From positions 43,933,405 to 43,997,404 of the forward strand of contig NC_085868.1 in the NCBI RefSeq assembly GCF_034702125.1: a stretch of DNA of 64,000 nucleotides, read 5' to 3'. The position numbers and the translations under genes are program-made. Source of the DNA: Engraulis encrasicolus. Lineage: Eukaryota; Chordata; Actinopteri; Clupeiformes; Engraulidae. Shown here piece after piece: positions 1 through 9,512 of the stretch. Under the pieces are notes generated by a model. That model made no database searches. It saw only the letters and a list, made by a program, of their open reading frames with translations, and was not told where the DNA came from. Numbering within the stretch: position 1 is the stretch's first letter; the number at the start of each line of letters is the position of its first letter.

Positions 1-601
1 AGGGTTGCTATCTTTCCATTCACAGCTGGATGGAGGGATGGCTATCTTTCTGGGCTATTTCAATTCTCTTTGAAGGAGTTGACACATTGTATAGTATAAG
101 AAGCAAGCATCATAATGCAGCACAATTCTCAAAGGCACCTTGATAGTGGCCCGTAATCTAAATGTCCTCATCTTGAGTTTTCTATGGAGACCGATGTAGG
201 GGGTGGGTCCTCCAGAACAAACTGCTTTTACAGACATGTCAGAATGATACATTGATTTTCAACCTTTTACAATTTCTTAAAAAACTGTTTTTTAATAGCA
301 AAACACTTAACGTCAGCCAACAGACAGTAGGTCTGAGTGAGGCAAAAAGGATTTTACTCAAAATTGATGTTGAAATTGCCATGCATCTGTGTGCTCTGAG
401 GTAAAAAAAAGCAAACTTTCAGTATTTCACAACGGAAATCCCTCTATATAAGTGGGAAACTGAATAAAATAACTGAGCGCCATGCAGAGTGCAGTGCTTC
501 ACTGCACATTAGTGTTGGTTCATATGAGTGTTGGTTCAGGAGTGTGAATGGGAATGATGTTTTGTGTTTGTCATGTGAGAACAAAATTGCCTATTTAGAA
601 T
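1..601. other. Non-coding flank without recognised gene
   Basis: AT-rich sequence with only short, unconvincing open frames and no splice-site or codon-pattern evidence for an exon. The last part abuts the hAT-like element that starts at 602. I see no recognised repeat in positions 1-590. Confidence 0.5.
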
Positions 602-973
602 CAGTGTCGCACCGTTATCATTTTTTGGCCCCAATACAGATACACGACACCTGGTTGAGCAGTATCGGCCGATACCGATACCATACCGATACCACCCTAT
701 TGGAAATGTATATATATGAAGGGCTGTAGTGCATACTACTTGGATGTAAAATCATTGCATGGCTTTGTCAGGCTGTTCCAGCAAAACCTTTTATACTTTT
801 TAAATACCTATATGAAAATCACTAATTTCAAGGCTCTTTAAGTGTCATACAAGCATCTGTAAATGGTATCGGTTCCCTATTTGTTGGTACTCGCCGATAC
901 CGATACCGATACCACCATTTTAGTGCCGATCCACTGATCCACCGATACTGGTATCGGTATCGGTGCAACACTA
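602..973. mobile_element. Non-autonomous hAT-like element with GATACC repeats
   Basis: The left end reads CAGTGTCGCACCG. The right end is the reverse complement of TAGTGTTGCACCG, giving an imperfect terminal inverted repeat. Both subterminal parts carry tandem GATACC/GGTATC hexamers (about 665-700 and 895-965). The termini resemble the TAGAGATGCACCG class of fish hAT elements, and another copy of that class lies at 62521-62928. No transposase frame is present. The right end directly abuts the LINE tail at 974, which may have erased the target-site duplication; the flanking 8-mers match at only 4 of 8 positions. Confidence 0.55.
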
Positions 974-1378
974 TTTATTTATTTATTTATTTATTTATTT
1001 GTACATGGGGAATGCCTCTTGAGATGCAACATCTCATTTTCAGTAGGGTCCCCTTGAAACTGGACAGTACAAGACAAAACATTACATCGTACAAGACAAC
1101 ACACATTCACACACTCATTCAAACAGCAGCCTCTTCGTTCCCCCACCTCTACAACCCCCAAAGCAGTATGTTCTTGGTTAGTGGGACAGGCAGTAAGTAC
1201 AAGGCATACAGTCAGAGGCATAGGTATTTAAAACAAATAAACATAATTGCAAAACAAACAGTAAAACAGAGACACTAGCAAGAATTCCTGAGAGGCATTG
1301 AAGAATTATACTACCCCAAGCTTCATGTTACCACAGACATAGCTGAAGCATTACTTCTTAGTAAAAAAATAAATAAAA

Positions 1379-1409
<31 letters not shown>

Positions 1410-1425
1410 AGATAATGATAACATA

Positions 1426-2172
1426 TTAGTTAAAGCATTTACAAGTGTTGCTTTGGTTCAAGTACATTGATAGAGATGTCCTAAATTGCCACAGAGATGT
1501 GGCTGATCTTACGGATCCAGGTAGGTTATTCCAATCACTGGGTGCTTTATACTTAAAAGAGCGTTTACCGCTTTCTTTGGAGATGTGCGGCACAGTGAGA
1601 GAAAGGTGTTCAGTGTGTCTTAGCCTGATGTTAGTCTGATATGGTATCAAATACTGTTTTAGGTAGTGTGGGTAGTTAAGGTGTAGGCATTTAAAAATGA
1701 TCTGAAACCAGTGAAACTGCATCCTGACTTTAGGGGATGAAATACCTAGTGAGTCGTATAAGATGCAGTGATGTGTTTTGAAAGGGCACCTTAGCACAAA
1801 TCTACAGATGTTGTTGTAGGCAACTATCAGTGGCTTAAGATTGGTGTCAATGGTATTCTGATATACTACATCAGCATAGTCGATAATTGGAAATAAAAGT
1901 TGTTTCATAATTCTTGTTCTGATCTGTGTTGTGAAGCAGTTACTAGAGCGATACAGCATCCTAAGATTACAATTAAGTTTTTTCACTACAGAATCTATGT
2001 GAGATTTGAAAGAGAGTTGGGAGTCAAGTCGTACACCAAGATATTTATACTCATCAACTTCACCAAGTGGGGTACCATCGATAAAGTTCACAGCCAGTTT
2101 TGATGTACTCCTTGTAGCTGATCTAGTTGGAAAAAGCATACCGAAAGACTTACTTTTGTTGAGCAACAGGTC
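1426..2172 (-). pseudogene. LINE ORF, C-terminal 248 codons (separated from the RT)
   Basis: Open frame for the region after the reverse-transcriptase palm. It contains the thumb/C-terminal motif EYKYLGVRLDSQLSFKSHI, usual after the catalytic core in CR1/L2-type LINEs, and then a basic, cysteine-poor C-terminus ending in a stop at 1426. Translation enters this piece directly after the ATTAC duplication. Joined to 9513-11588 with one duplication copy removed, the frame is continuous. As it stands it has no promoter and no start of its own, so it is a stranded fragment. No stop or frameshift is seen inside it. Confidence 0.85.
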
Positions 2173-2177
2173 ATTAC
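2173..2177. repeat. Left target-site duplication ATTAC of the BEL element
   Basis: ATTAC immediately precedes the TG of the 5' LTR and is repeated immediately after the CA of the 3' LTR (9513-9517). A 5-bp duplication fits BEL/Pao integrases and fixes the element borders to the base. Confidence 0.93.
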
Positions 2178-2797
2178 TGTGATGCCACGGGGAATGTATT
2201 TTGATAATGACTTTTATTTTGATATAGTAATTCTCAGTTTGGGGTATGATGTCACTTCCTGTTCCTGTGACTAGACAGTTTTCAGTTGTTCAAGGTGAAG
2301 GATACATGTCAGCTCAGCTCCTCTGAACTTTATCTCTCCATTTCGATGTGGCATTGCCAGTAAGTGCATTTATGTTGGTTTACCTGTTGAATGAAGAAGT
2401 TTATGAGTAAATTAGTAGTAAAAACGATCTTTTGGTGAGAAAGTAAGTTAATTCATGTGGTTACAGTCAGGCAGTTTTTGTACTGGAAATGATGTGTGAC
2501 TCAGCAAATGTTAGCCATTCCTTTGTGTTAAGTGCCTAATTAGCATGGATGCTAAGCTAAGTGTAGCATTTAGTTGTAAGCTGTCCTACTTGTCTGTGTA
2601 GATATTTTGTTATACTTACCTTATTATTTGATACTTACCTGATGTTTAGACATTATTTATACTTACCCACTGTATTTGTATTTATTTCAGTTTTACCTTC
2701 TTTTCAATAAACCTCGCTAATGACAAGACCTGCCTCTTCCTTGGGGGATTTGTTGAAGAGATGAGTTTAGCTGGCTGTTGGCTTTAAGAACAGTACA
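2178..2797 (+). repeat. 5' LTR (620 bp) of BEL/Pao element
   Basis: Begins TGTGATGCC and ends AGTACA, the usual TG...CA termini. It is almost identical to 8894-9512. An AATAAA at 2706-2711 lies about 85 bp before the LTR end and marks the likely R region. I do not see a clear TATA box, so the promoter may be initiator-type; that is inference. Confidence 0.94.
2706..2711 (+). promoter_or_regulatory. AATAAA polyadenylation signal in 5' LTR
   Basis: Canonical hexamer in the 3' part of the LTR, also present in the 3' LTR at 9421-9426, where it would direct 3' processing of the element RNA. Confidence 0.7.
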
Positions 2798-2825
2798 GTA
2801 AAATGGCAGCCTCTCATCAGAAGAT
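2798..2825 (+). promoter_or_regulatory. Possible primer-binding site overlapping the gag start
   Basis: Only five bases (GTAAA) separate the LTR end from the ATG at 2803. A TGG, the usual first bases of a tRNA-primed site, occurs at 2804-2806 and is followed by CAGCCTCTCATCAG, so the site would lie inside the coding sequence. I could not match it to a particular tRNA 3' end, so the assignment is tentative. Confidence 0.35.
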
Positions 2826-5800
2826 GGAGGAAGATAAAGAGGTTCAGCAAGAGCTTTCCGTGCAAGAAGTAAAACTAAAGGACAGTGATGACCAGTCATT
2901 AAAGGTCAGATCCCAAGTATCCGGCTCTCACCGAACCAAAGGCTCACGGGCTTCAGCTATCGGCTTGGCAGCTGCGCAGGCACGTGCAAACGCTGAAGAA
3001 GCTAAGGCTAGAGCAGCCTACAGTAGGAAAGAAAAAGAACTAAAAATTGAGAAAGCACGCCTTGAAGCTGAATTGGATGCACTCCTTCAAGAAAGAGACG
3101 CAGATGCGGCTATCGCCAAAGCAGTCGTCATGGAAGCTGCTGCTGAAGGAAGCTCTCGTGGTAGCTTAGCAAGTTTTGAGTCATTACCCGCAGAACAGAG
3201 TGTGCATGAGAGAGTCAGCGAATATGTTGCTAACCACACTCACGTGGAAGAAGACTATTCTGAAGAAGAATTTGATTTAACCCCTCAATCACCACAGCTA
3301 CCTGCCCAACCAATGCACATACTTGGGCACAATGCTTCCACTCCAGCACAACCAAGCGCCCTTCCAGACAATGGCATACAGCAACATCTCGGCCCACAGC
3401 AGCCACATATTCAGCCCCCAATACAGCTTCACGCCCATATTCAGCCTTCAGTTCCACATCCTGCTCATGTTCAGCCTCCTGTCCCACAAGCACGTAGGCA
3501 GCCTCCCATACCGCAACCACGAATGCGTCCACCTGTGTCACACCGGATTCACAGAGACCAAAGTGTGTCACAGCCTAACACCTCGTATTACCAATACTCA
3601 CCAGGAGTGACCCAGCCTCAACTCAAAAGAGAACCAGGAGTCAGTTCTAACACCCCACACCATCCGCCCAGCCAAGATGTAAACGGCAACATATCAGATC
3701 TAGCTAAATTTCTGATGAGGAGTCAACTGGTATCAGGTGGTCTGAGTCGCTTTGATGACCAACCCGAAAACTACCTCAGCTGGAAAGCAACATTCATCAG
3801 TGTGTTACAGGGCTTAGATATCTCAGCCAACGACGAAGTTGACCTTCTCATTAAATGGTTAGGCCCTGAGTCAAGTCAGTTAGCACGCAGGATGAAATCG
3901 GTTAGCATCGGCCACCCATCTGCTGCTCTCACACTGATCTGGACCAGGCTGGAGGAACGATATGGAGCTCCAGAGGCCATTGAGAAGGCGCTATTCGCTA
4001 AACTGGATAACTTTCCCAAGATTTCCAACCGGGACAACCACAGGCTAAGTGAGCTGGCAGACCTAGTGCTAGAACTTGAAGCAGCCAAACAAGACAGGTA
4101 TCTCCAGGGCTTAGCATACCTGGACACCGCAAGAGGAGTCGGTCCCATTGTGGAAAAGTTGCCATTTTATCTTCAAGAGAAATGGATGACATTTGGATCA
4201 AAGTATAAGGAAACGAAAAAAGTTGCATTTCCACCATTTGCAGTGTTCTCTGAGTTCATCAGAAAGGAGGCTAAGGCGCGAAATGACCCGAGCTTCAACA
4301 CCTGCAGCTCCGCAGCACCTACCTTGAAAAAGGAAAGGACAGGAAACCTCAATAACAAAAACCAAGTCACAGTGCACAAAACCAATGTTTCCAAGGAAAC
4401 AACAGAAAGTGGAACAAACCAAACAGAGGACCCAAATGTACATTGCCCAATACACAAGAAACCCCATCCCCTAAGAAAATGCAAGAGCTTTAGAGCTATG
4501 CTGCTCGACGACAGGAAGAAGTTCCTGAAGGACAACGGGATATGTTTCCGCTGCTGTGCATCAGTCTCGCACATGGCTAAGAACTGTGATGTTGCCATTA
4601 AGTGTGCAGAATGCAACAGTGAGAAGCACCTTGCCGCACTGCATCCAGGGCCTACTCCAAAGGGACCTAAGGTGCAGAACCCCTCCAAAGACCATGGCGG
4701 GGAGTCAAAGGACACATCAGAGCAATCTGACGATGCACCAAGCTCAACTGCAACGGCCATGTGCACACAGGTATGTGGTCAGGGTTTCAAGGGCAAGTCT
4801 TGTTCAAAGATATGCCTAGTCAATGTATATCCACAACACCATCGAGACAAGATGAAGAAGATGTATGTGATCTTAGATGATCAAAGCAATGTTTCGTTAG
4901 CCAAGACGGAGTTCTTCGACGCTTTCCACATTCAGGGGCCATCCCTGCCATACATCCTTACGACATGTGCAGGAGCCACAAATGTCACAGGAAGGAGGGC
5001 CCATGGCTACGTGGTCGAACCACTCACAGGAGAATTGAGCATTCCCCTTCCTACTCTGATAGAGTGCAACAACGTTCCTAACAGTAGAGGAGAAATTCCT
5101 ACTCCAGAGGCAGCATACCACCACAGCCACATGCAAAGCATTGCTAACAGGATACCTGCTCTGGACAACTCTGCAGAGATTTGGCTGCTGTTAGGCCGGG
5201 ACATACTCCAGGTCCACAAAGTGCGTCAGCAATACAATGGCCCACCAAGTGCACCCTTCGCCCAGAAGCACGACCTTGGGTGGGTGATTGTCGGCGATGT
5301 CTGTTTGAGTGGAGCTCACTCTCCAAACACAGTGAACACATTCAAGACATGCTTCATGGAAAATGGCCGTCCAAGCTGCATGAATCCTTGTTTGAATGTC
5401 GTCAAAGTCAAGGAAGACTTCAGCCAGAGCTTCAAGCAAGATAGCCCTTGGTCATGTGCAACAGTGCGACAAGAAGACCACCTGGGCAGAACAGTCTTCT
5501 CGAGGTCTGACAAGGACAATCATCTAGGGCCGTCTATTGATGATCTCACGTTCCTGCAGCTGATGGACAAAGAGTTCGTCAGGGATGACAACGGAAGCTG
5601 GATAGCCCCACTGCCGTTTCAGACCCCAAGGAAACCACTTCCTAACAACAAGCGGTATGCCTGCGAACGCTTTAAGTCACTGCAACGTAACTTCCAGAGA
5701 CGCCCCAACATGAAGGAAGACTTTGTTGAGTTCATGCAGGGGATTCTGGATAACCACCATGCAGAACGGGCACCACCTTTAGAGGATGGAAAGGAAGCTT

Positions 5801-8800
5801 GGTACCTTCCCATCTTCGGAGTGTACCATCCCCAGAAGCCCGGGAAGATCCGGGTCGTGTTCGACTCAAGTGCTAGCTTTGAGGGAGTGTCCCTGAACGA
5901 TGTCCTGCTTCAGGGTCCCAACCTCAACAATAGCCTTCTCGGAGTGCTTCTCAGATTCCGGAAAGACCCGGTAGCAGTTACGGCAGACATCAAACAGATG
6001 TTCTACTGCTTCTACGTGAAGAAGGAACACAGGGATGTACTACGCTTCCTGTGGTTTGAGGACAACAACCCTGAGAAGGAGGTAGTGGACTACCGCATGA
6101 CAGTTCATGTCTTCGGGAACAGCCCGTCACCAGCAGTCGCAACCTATGGACTGAGAAGATCAGCCCAAGAGGGAGAGAAGGACTTCGGCAGTGACGTCTG
6201 TGAGTTCATCAAAACTGACTTCTACGTCGATGATGTCCTTCGGTCCTTTCCCTCAGAGGCCGAAGCAGTGGATGTCTTGACGCGAGCTCAGCAGTTGCTG
6301 AAAGGCTACAACATCAAGCTTCACAAGATTGCTTCCAACAAAGCAGAAGTCATGGAAGCCTTTCCCGCAGACGATCGGGCCAAGAGCATCGAGGCTCTAG
6401 ATCTTGCTGTTGATGACTTACCTGTCCAGCGCAGTCTAGGTGTTGCCTGGGACATGACCAAGGACACCTTCACGTTCACCATCCCTGAGTCCCAGAAGCC
6501 TTTTACACGCAGAGGCGTTCTGTCCACAATTAACAGTTTATTCGACCCGCTCGGATTCTTAGCACCTGTGACAATCCAAGGCAGGTTCCTACTGAGAGAA
6601 CTAGTGTCCCAAGGCACAGACTGGGATACGCCCCTACCTGATGAGAAGTTCCTCAAGTGGCAGAGATGGCAGGAGTCTCTGCAGGAGCTGAATCAGCTGA
6701 ACATCCCTCGCACTTATGCTTCCTTCCCAGTAACAACAGCAAAGTGCACAGAGTTGTGCGTCTTCTCGGATGCCTCAGTGAAGGCGATCGCAGCAGTAGC
6801 TTACCTCAAGGTAGAGGATGAGAATGGCCACACAGAAGTAAGCTTTGTGTTAGGCAAGGCCAAGCTTGCACCTTTAGCGGAGCTCACCATCCCCAGACTT
6901 GAGCTTTGCGCAGCCGTGCTAGCTACAGAGATCGCAGACCAGGTCAAAGAAGACCTAGGCCAAGCACTGGGCAAGATCACATTCTTCACCGACAGTAAGG
7001 TGGTATTGGGCTACATCAACAACAGGTCCAGAAGGTTCTACGTGTTTGTGAGTAATCGCATACACCGGATCTGGCAGTCCAGTCACCCGAGTCAGTGGAA
7101 GTATGTTGCCACCAAGAACAACCCAGCAGACCATGCCACGAGGTCAGTGTCTGCAAGCCAGCTGCAAGCAACCAATTGGTTCACCGGACCCAAGTTCTTG
7201 CTACAGCCAGACAGCTCCTCGTCACCCGACAATGACTTTCAGTTGCTCGATCCAGATGCAGACCCAGAACTTCGACCTGAGGCCACAACTTACCTGACCA
7301 AGGTTGCAGGAACTCACCTGGACTCGCAACGCTTTGAGAGGTTCTCATCATGGGAGCGCTTGGCCAGAGCTGTAGCACGTCTGAGGCATGTAGCCCAGAG
7401 TTTCCAAAACCCAGCACCTGACACCGGGTGTTCCGGATGGCATCTCTGCAAGAAAGGGGTAACAGCTTCAGAGCTTACTGCCACAGAGCACATCATCATC
7501 AAAACTGTACAACATGAGGTGTACGCAGAGGAGCTCAGCTGTATCCAGCAGGGACAATACTTACCTGCACACAGTCCTCTGAAGAAGCTTCACCCTGTGG
7601 TAGACGCAGAAGATCTGCTACGCGTCGGAGGCCGAATCACTCACTCGAACTTACCGACTGATGAGACTCACCCACTCCTGATTCCTGGCAAGCACCATGT
7701 TGCCACCTTGCTCATTCGCCACCACCACTTCAGAGTGCAACATCAAGGAAGGCACTTCACTGAAGGAGCAGTGCGTGCAAGTGGTCTTTGGATCGTGGGA
7801 GCCAAGCGAGCCATCACCAGCGTGGTGTTCAAGTGTGTGATATGCAGGCGGTTACGCGGCAAATTGGAACAGCAACAGATGGCAGATCTACCTCAAGAGC
7901 GCCTAAAGCAGGAACCTCCATTCACCTACGTAGGGTTGGACGTCTTCGGACCCTGGGAGGTCGTCACCCGACGGACCCGAGGTGGTAGTGCCAACAGCAA
8001 GAGATGGGCAGTACTGTTCACGTGCATGTCCACAAGAGCAGTTCACATAGAAGTGATAGAGACAATGAGTGCCTCAAGCTGCATCAACGCCCTTCGCAGG
8101 TTCTTTGCAATTCGCGGACCAGCGAAACAGTTACGTTCTGATAGAGGAACCAACTTTGTGGGTGCCAACTCCAACTTGAATGCTGCAACGGAAGCTGAGG
8201 AAGAAAGTGTGAACACTTACCTGTGCTCTCAGAAGTGCACCTGGGTCTTCAACCCACCGCATGCCTCCAACATGGGAGGAAGCTGGGAGCGCATGATAGG
8301 TACAGCACGTCGCATCCTCGATTCAATGCTGCTCCAAGCTGGAAGGTCAAAGGTCACTCATGAAGTCCTGTGCACGTTCATGGCTGAAGTCACCGCTATA
8401 ATCAACTCCAGGCCGCTAATACCAGTCTCCTCAGATCCTGAAGCGCCACTGATTCTTACTCCTGCGATGCTGCTCACGCAGAAGAGTGGTACTCCACTAG
8501 CTCCTGCTGCAGATGGCTCAGAGGCCAGTCTGTTGAAGCATCAATGGAAGAGAGTACAGGCTCTAGCAGAGACATTCTGGGCAAGATGGAGGCGGGAGTA
8601 CTTGAGCGTACTTCAAGCCAGGCAGAAGTGGCACGCAAAGAAACGGAACCTCAAGGAAGGAGACATAGTGCTACTGAAAGACAAGCAAACCAGAAGGAAT
8701 GAGTGGTCCATTGGAAGGATCATGAAGACCTTCCCCAGTGATGATGGACTTGTCAGAAAGGTGGATGTCAAGGTCGCATCTCATCATCCGCCAAAGACTT

Positions 8801-8853
8801 ACCTGAGACCTGTCTCGGACGTGGTCTTACTCCTAGAAGCAGAGACTGTTTAA
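2803..8853 (+). CDS. BEL/Pao Gag-Pol polyprotein, 2016 aa, uninterrupted
   Basis: Provides the coat-like Gag and the enzymes for retrotransposition. By residue: alanine/charged coiled coil 45-110; proline-rich linker about 160-290; Pao-type gag domain (DUF1759-like) about 300-480; zinc knuckles from C581 (CX2CX5HX4C) and from C601 (CX2CX4HX4H); aspartic protease with DDQS at 692-695, where many families have DSGS or DTGS. The reverse transcriptase has its first catalytic Asp at 1062 and YVDD at 1141-1144. RNase H starts with Asp1323 (SDAS) and also shows the LEL, TDSK and PADH motifs. The integrase has a His/Cys zinc site with C1678 and C1681 and the triad D1713, D1780, E1829. A DUF5641-like tail covers about 1900-2010. 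The ATG is the first in frame after the LTR. Gag and Pol share one frame, as is usual for BEL/Pao. No inactivating mutation was seen. Confidence 0.96.
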   Translation: MAASHQKMEEDKEVQQELSVQEVKLKDSDDQSLKVRSQVSGSHRTKGSRASAIGLAAAQARANAEEAKARAAYSRKEKELKIEKARLEAELDALLQERDADAAIAKAVVMEAAAEGSSRGSLASFESLPAEQSVHERVSEYVANHTHVEEDYSEEEFDLTPQSPQLPAQPMHILGHNASTPAQPSALPDNGIQQHLGPQQPHIQPPIQLHAHIQPSVPHPAHVQPPVPQARRQPPIPQPRMRPPVSHRIHRDQSVSQPNTSYYQYSPGVTQPQLKREPGVSSNTPHHPPSQDVNGNISDLAKFLMRSQLVSGGLSRFDDQPENYLSWKATFISVLQGLDISANDEVDLLIKWLGPESSQLARRMKSVSIGHPSAALTLIWTRLEERYGAPEAIEKALFAKLDNFPKISNRDNHRLSELADLVLELEAAKQDRYLQGLAYLDTARGVGPIVEKLPFYLQEKWMTFGSKYKETKKVAFPPFAVFSEFIRKEAKARNDPSFNTCSSAAPTLKKERTGNLNNKNQVTVHKTNVSKETTESGTNQTEDPNVHCPIHKKPHPLRKCKSFRAMLLDDRKKFLKDNGICFRCCASVSHMAKNCDVAIKCAECNSEKHLAALHPGPTPKGPKVQNPSKDHGGESKDTSEQSDDAPSSTATAMCTQVCGQGFKGKSCSKICLVNVYPQHHRDKMKKMYVILDDQSNVSLAKTEFFDAFHIQGPSLPYILTTCAGATNVTGRRAHGYVVEPLTGELSIPLPTLIECNNVPNSRGEIPTPEAAYHHSHMQSIANRIPALDNSAEIWLLLGRDILQVHKVRQQYNGPPSAPFAQKHDLGWVIVGDVCLSGAHSPNTVNTFKTCFMENGRPSCMNPCLNVVKVKEDFSQSFKQDSPWSCATVRQEDHLGRTVFSRSDKDNHLGPSIDDLTFLQLMDKEFVRDDNGSWIAPLPFQTPRKPLPNNKRYACERFKSLQRNFQRRPNMKEDFVEFMQGILDNHHAERAPPLEDGKEAWYLPIFGVYHPQKPGKIRVVFDSSASFEGVSLNDVLLQGPNLNNSLLGVLLRFRKDPVAVTADIKQMFYCFYVKKEHRDVLRFLWFEDNNPEKEVVDYRMTVHVFGNSPSPAVATYGLRRSAQEGEKDFGSDVCEFIKTDFYVDDVLRSFPSEAEAVDVLTRAQQLLKGYNIKLHKIASNKAEVMEAFPADDRAKSIEALDLAVDDLPVQRSLGVAWDMTKDTFTFTIPESQKPFTRRGVLSTINSLFDPLGFLAPVTIQGRFLLRELVSQGTDWDTPLPDEKFLKWQRWQESLQELNQLNIPRTYASFPVTTAKCTELCVFSDASVKAIAAVAYLKVEDENGHTEVSFVLGKAKLAPLAELTIPRLELCAAVLATEIADQVKEDLGQALGKITFFTDSKVVLGYINNRSRRFYVFVSNRIHRIWQSSHPSQWKYVATKNNPADHATRSVSASQLQATNWFTGPKFLLQPDSSSSPDNDFQLLDPDADPELRPEATTYLTKVAGTHLDSQRFERFSSWERLARAVARLRHVAQSFQNPAPDTGCSGWHLCKKGVTASELTATEHIIIKTVQHEVYAEELSCIQQGQYLPAHSPLKKLHPVVDAEDLLRVGGRITHSNLPTDETHPLLIPGKHHVATLLIRHHHFRVQHQGRHFTEGAVRASGLWIVGAKRAITSVVFKCVICRRLRGKLEQQQMADLPQERLKQEPPFTYVGLDVFGPWEVVTRRTRGGSANSKRWAVLFTCMSTRAVHIEVIETMSASSCINALRRFFAIRGPAKQLRSDRGTNFVGANSNLNAATEAEEESVNTYLCSQKCTWVFNPPHASNMGGSWERMIGTARRILDSMLLQAGRSKVTHEVLCTFMAEVTAIINSRPLIPVSSDPEAPLILTPAMLLTQKSGTPLAPAADGSEASLLKHQWKRVQALAETFWARWRREYLSVLQARQKWHAKKRNLKEGDIVLLKDKQTRRNEWSIGRIMKTFPSDDGLVRKVDVKVASHHPPKTYLRPVSDVVLLLEAETV

Positions 8854-8883
8854 GGTTAAGTGGGTGTGGCATCCAGGGATGCC

Positions 8884-8893
8884 AGACGGGGAG
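8884..8893 (+). promoter_or_regulatory. Polypurine-like tract before the 3' LTR
   Basis: AGACGGGGAG directly abuts the 3' LTR, the position where plus-strand DNA priming occurs in LTR retrotransposons. One C interrupts the purines. Confidence 0.6.
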
Positions 8894-9512
8894 TGTGATG
8901 CCACGGGGAATGTATTTTGATAATGACTTTTATTTTGATATAGTAATTCTCAGTTTGGGGTATGATGTCACTTCCTGTTCCTGTGACTAGACAGTTTTCA
9001 GTTGTTCAAGGTGAAGGATACATGTCAGCTCAGCTCCTCTGAACTTTATCTCTCCATTTCGATGTGGCATTGCCAGTAAGTACATTTATGTTGATTAACC
9101 TGTAGAAAGAAGAAGTTTATGAGTAAATTAGTAGTAAAAACGATCTTTTGGTGAGAAAGTAAGTTAATTCATGTGGTTACAGTCAGGCAGTTTTTGTACT
9201 GGAAATGATGTGTGACTCAGCAAATGTTAGCCATTCCTTGTGTTAAGTGCCTAATTAGCATGGAAGCTAAGCTAAGTGTAGCATGTAGTTGTAAGCTGCC
9301 CTACTTATCTGTGTAGATATTTTGTGATAATTACCTTATTATTTGATACTTACCTGATGTTTAGACATTATTTATACTTACCCGCTGTATTTGTATTTAT
9401 TTCAGTTTTACCTTCTTTTCAATAAACCTCGCTAATGACAAGACCTGCCTCTTCCTTGGGGGATTTGTTGAAGAGATGAGTTTAGCTGGCTGTTAGCTTT
9501 AAGAACAGTACA
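8894..9512 (+). repeat. 3' LTR (619 bp) of BEL/Pao element
   Basis: Same TGTGATGCC...AGTACA borders as the 5' LTR. It is one base shorter because of a single T deletion in a CCTTTG stretch. Four of the differences cluster in the short stretch at about 9090-9107. AATAAA is at 9421-9426. The flanking ATTAC at 9513-9517 is the right target-site duplication. Confidence 0.94.

Larger units (their letters stand above)
2178..9512 (+). mobile_element. Complete BEL/Pao LTR retrotransposon, 7335 bp
   Basis: The element consists of a 5' LTR (2178-2797), one gag-pol frame (2803-8853), a purine-rich tract, and a 3' LTR (8894-9512). It is flanked by ATTAC duplications and lies inside a LINE in the opposite orientation. 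The pol order of protease, RT, RNase H and integrase, together with the gag and C-terminal domains, is that of BEL/Pao. No envelope-like frame follows pol. By eye the LTRs differ at about 14 positions (13 substitutions and one 1-bp gap). That indicates a fairly recent but not brand-new insertion. Structurally it looks autonomous. Confidence 0.95.

Noticed and set aside
8854..8893. Envelope gene after BEL pol
   Set aside because: Only 40 bases separate the stop codon from the 3' LTR, so no env can be present.
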